A stretch of DNA of 64,000 bases from Gammaproteobacteria bacterium (GTDB lineage: Bacteria > Pseudomonadota > Gammaproteobacteria > S012-40). Every line of letters begins with the position of its first letter. The first letter of the stretch is position 1. The position numbers were made by a program, and so were the translations under genes. Below the pieces are notes generated by a model. That model worked only from the letters and a program-made list of their open reading frames with translations, did not search any database and had not been told where the DNA came from. The stretch lies in NCBI GenBank assembly GCA_029881255.1, contig JAOUMY010000007.1:1-64000 (forward strand), given 5' to 3'. This document shows positions 62,990 through 64,000 of this stretch, piece by piece.

Positions 62990-64000
62990 TTACATCATCA
63001 TGTATTCCAGGGAGACCTGGAGTATGCCGTTAGTCTTCATTTGTGGGCCATTCAGGTACTGACGCACCGGTATAGCGTAGTCGGCATGGATATTAAAACC
63101 AGAGAACTGCTGACCAATGCCGAGTTGTACGTCAAGACGTGACCCGCCGGTATAACGTGTATTGTCCGTCATACGATCATCACGACCTTCAACACGCCCA
63201 CGGACAGTTTGCATGACCTTGGAACGAAGCTGTGTGCCCGAGGCGAAGCGATAACGCAGCCATGTGCTGAGTTCGACAACATCTCCACGATTATAGTACG
63301 CACGATTATAGCCAGTTCGTGAAATACGGTAGACCTTGGCACCGGCGGTCAAATTGTTTTCGTCACGCTCGATTTGCAAGGCAGTATGGATATCGTAAGT
63401 TCCTGTACCGGTTTGCATGATATAGGGCGCAATACCATATCCCTGCGTCATGGTATCGAAAATTCCATCCGAGTTGTCTATGCTGCCAGTGGGGAGATTA
63501 ATACCGGTCTTGATCGTAAAATCAAACCAATTGGTGCGAGCAAAGGTGTAGTTTAGAAATACCTGCGTATCGCCAACACCTCTGGTCGTCATCGGAAATT
63601 CGGTGAGAATGCCTGTTTGTGACATTTGATCGTACATGGTCATGTTGTTGTAAAGATAATTGAGCATGACTTCCCAGGACAGGCGGCTGGTTTGGTTATA
63701 CATCAACATCAACATATGCATGTCCATGATCATGTTTTTGCCTGAGTTGGTTATAGGCTGAGCCCCGTTGAGATAAGTACGGTCTTTTGTATAAAGAGGC
63801 GAATTGTTCAAGATCGCTGTCGGATCAAGGAAATTGTTTCCATCCAACATGTCTCTTTGAAACATGCGTTCGTAGGAATAGGCAAACATCCAGGCGCCAG
63901 CATGATATTTGTGGCTACTGTCGGAGCTGTCAGTGGCTTTATCGCCCATATGTTCGCTGTGATCCATATTTGTTGCTGGTAAGCGAAGCGGGGAATGATC
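62990..64000 (-). CDS. His/Met-rich outer-membrane beta-barrel protein (5' end outside window)
   Basis: The frame stays open from 62990 to the window edge through the ATG at 63967, with no signal peptide yet seen, so the gene is probably 5'-truncated. The visible 336 residues start with a His/Met-rich stretch ('MDHSEHMGD', 'SSHKYHAG'). Amphipathic strands follow, with a Met-rich segment ('MIMDMHMLMLMYNQ'), 'GINLPTG' as in outer-membrane transport proteins, and a C-terminal strand 'LQVSLEYMMM'. The His/Met content suggests copper or other metal handling (inference). Confidence 0.75.
   Translation of the reverse strand, partial: DHSPLRLPATNMDHSEHMGDKATDSSDSSHKYHAGAWMFAYSYERMFQRDMLDGNNFLDPTAILNNSPLYTKDRTYLNGAQPITNSGKNMIMDMHMLMLMYNQTSRLSWEVMLNYLYNNMTMYDQMSQTGILTEFPMTTRGVGDTQVFLNYTFARTNWFDFTIKTGINLPTGSIDNSDGIFDTMTQGYGIAPYIMQTGTGTYDIHTALQIERDENNLTAGAKVYRISRTGYNRAYYNRGDVVELSTWLRYRFASGTQLRSKVMQTVRGRVEGRDDRMTDNTRYTGGSRLDVQLGIGQQFSGFNIHADYAIPVRQYLNGPQMKTNGILQVSLEYMMM

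Overview
The window looks like a chromosomal segment of a gammaproteobacterium. The evidence is the ribosomal and SRP block ffh ... rpsP-rimM-trmD-rplS, the xerD-dsbC pair, apaG, queA, cheD, a zapG (YhcB) homologue, a glucokinase of the E. coli type, and many lipoprotein and outer-membrane genes. Base composition is close to even and codon use is uniform. I see no rRNA, tRNA, CRISPR array, transposase or phage genes. The genus cannot be fixed from the sequence alone; a free-living aquatic or sediment bacterium rich in two-component and c-di-GMP signalling fits best.

Layout. 1-4.7 kb: the end of an Ala/Pro-repeat protein, a GIY-YIG (DUF123) protein, a YheT-type hydrolase and a lipoprotein with six PKD domains; the two repeat proteins share modules. 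5.3-11.5 kb: a TetR regulator, a short FimV-like LysM protein, a membrane hybrid kinase (HK-REC-HPt), and a GAF/HD-GYP c-di-GMP phosphodiesterase whose last ~45 codons are out of frame. 11.5-16.8 kb: leftward sugar-phosphate genes (tal; pgl-glk), apaG and a two-gene ABC-2 exporter. 16.9-22.2 kb: a giant membrane protein with a spermidine-synthase-like domain and two lipoproteins, one with an 18-bp tandem array.

22.4-29.4 kb holds the most interesting block, a tightly overlapping five-gene operon that matches the Pseudomonas Wsp surface-sensing pathway (receptor, CheW/WspD, CheA hybrid/WspE, CheB/WspF, REC-GGDEF/WspR). The receptor carries a CxxCH haem-c motif in its periplasmic part, the operon has no CheR (WspC) and no second CheW, and the kinase's receiver domain looks degenerate. 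I infer a haem- or redox-tuned input to c-di-GMP synthesis. A second chemoreceptor converges on it.

29.4-45.8 kb: CorB-like and YpjD-like membrane proteins, an MBL-fold hydrolase, ffh, then a three-gene insertion (unknown protein; sensor kinase co-translated with a periplasmic histidine phosphatase) that separates ffh from the rpsP operon. Next come a DUF2892 protein, an orphan HPt protein, ogt-xerD, dsbC, a lipoprotein and an outer-membrane protein. 45.8-55.9 kb: cnoX, an AddA-type helicase-nuclease, queA, a thioesterase, a lone cheD, a lipase lipoprotein, zapG and a PAS hybrid kinase. 56-64 kb: the complete AmmeMemoRadiSam trio, a PLP histidine decarboxylase overlapping an ACT-domain gene, a small monooxygenase-fold protein, an iron-type alcohol dehydrogenase, proline iminopeptidase and a partial His/Met-rich outer-membrane protein.

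The recurring theme is signal transduction toward c-di-GMP: one cyclase (WspR), one HD-GYP hydrolase, two chemoreceptors, three large sensor kinases, a free HPt protein and CheD.
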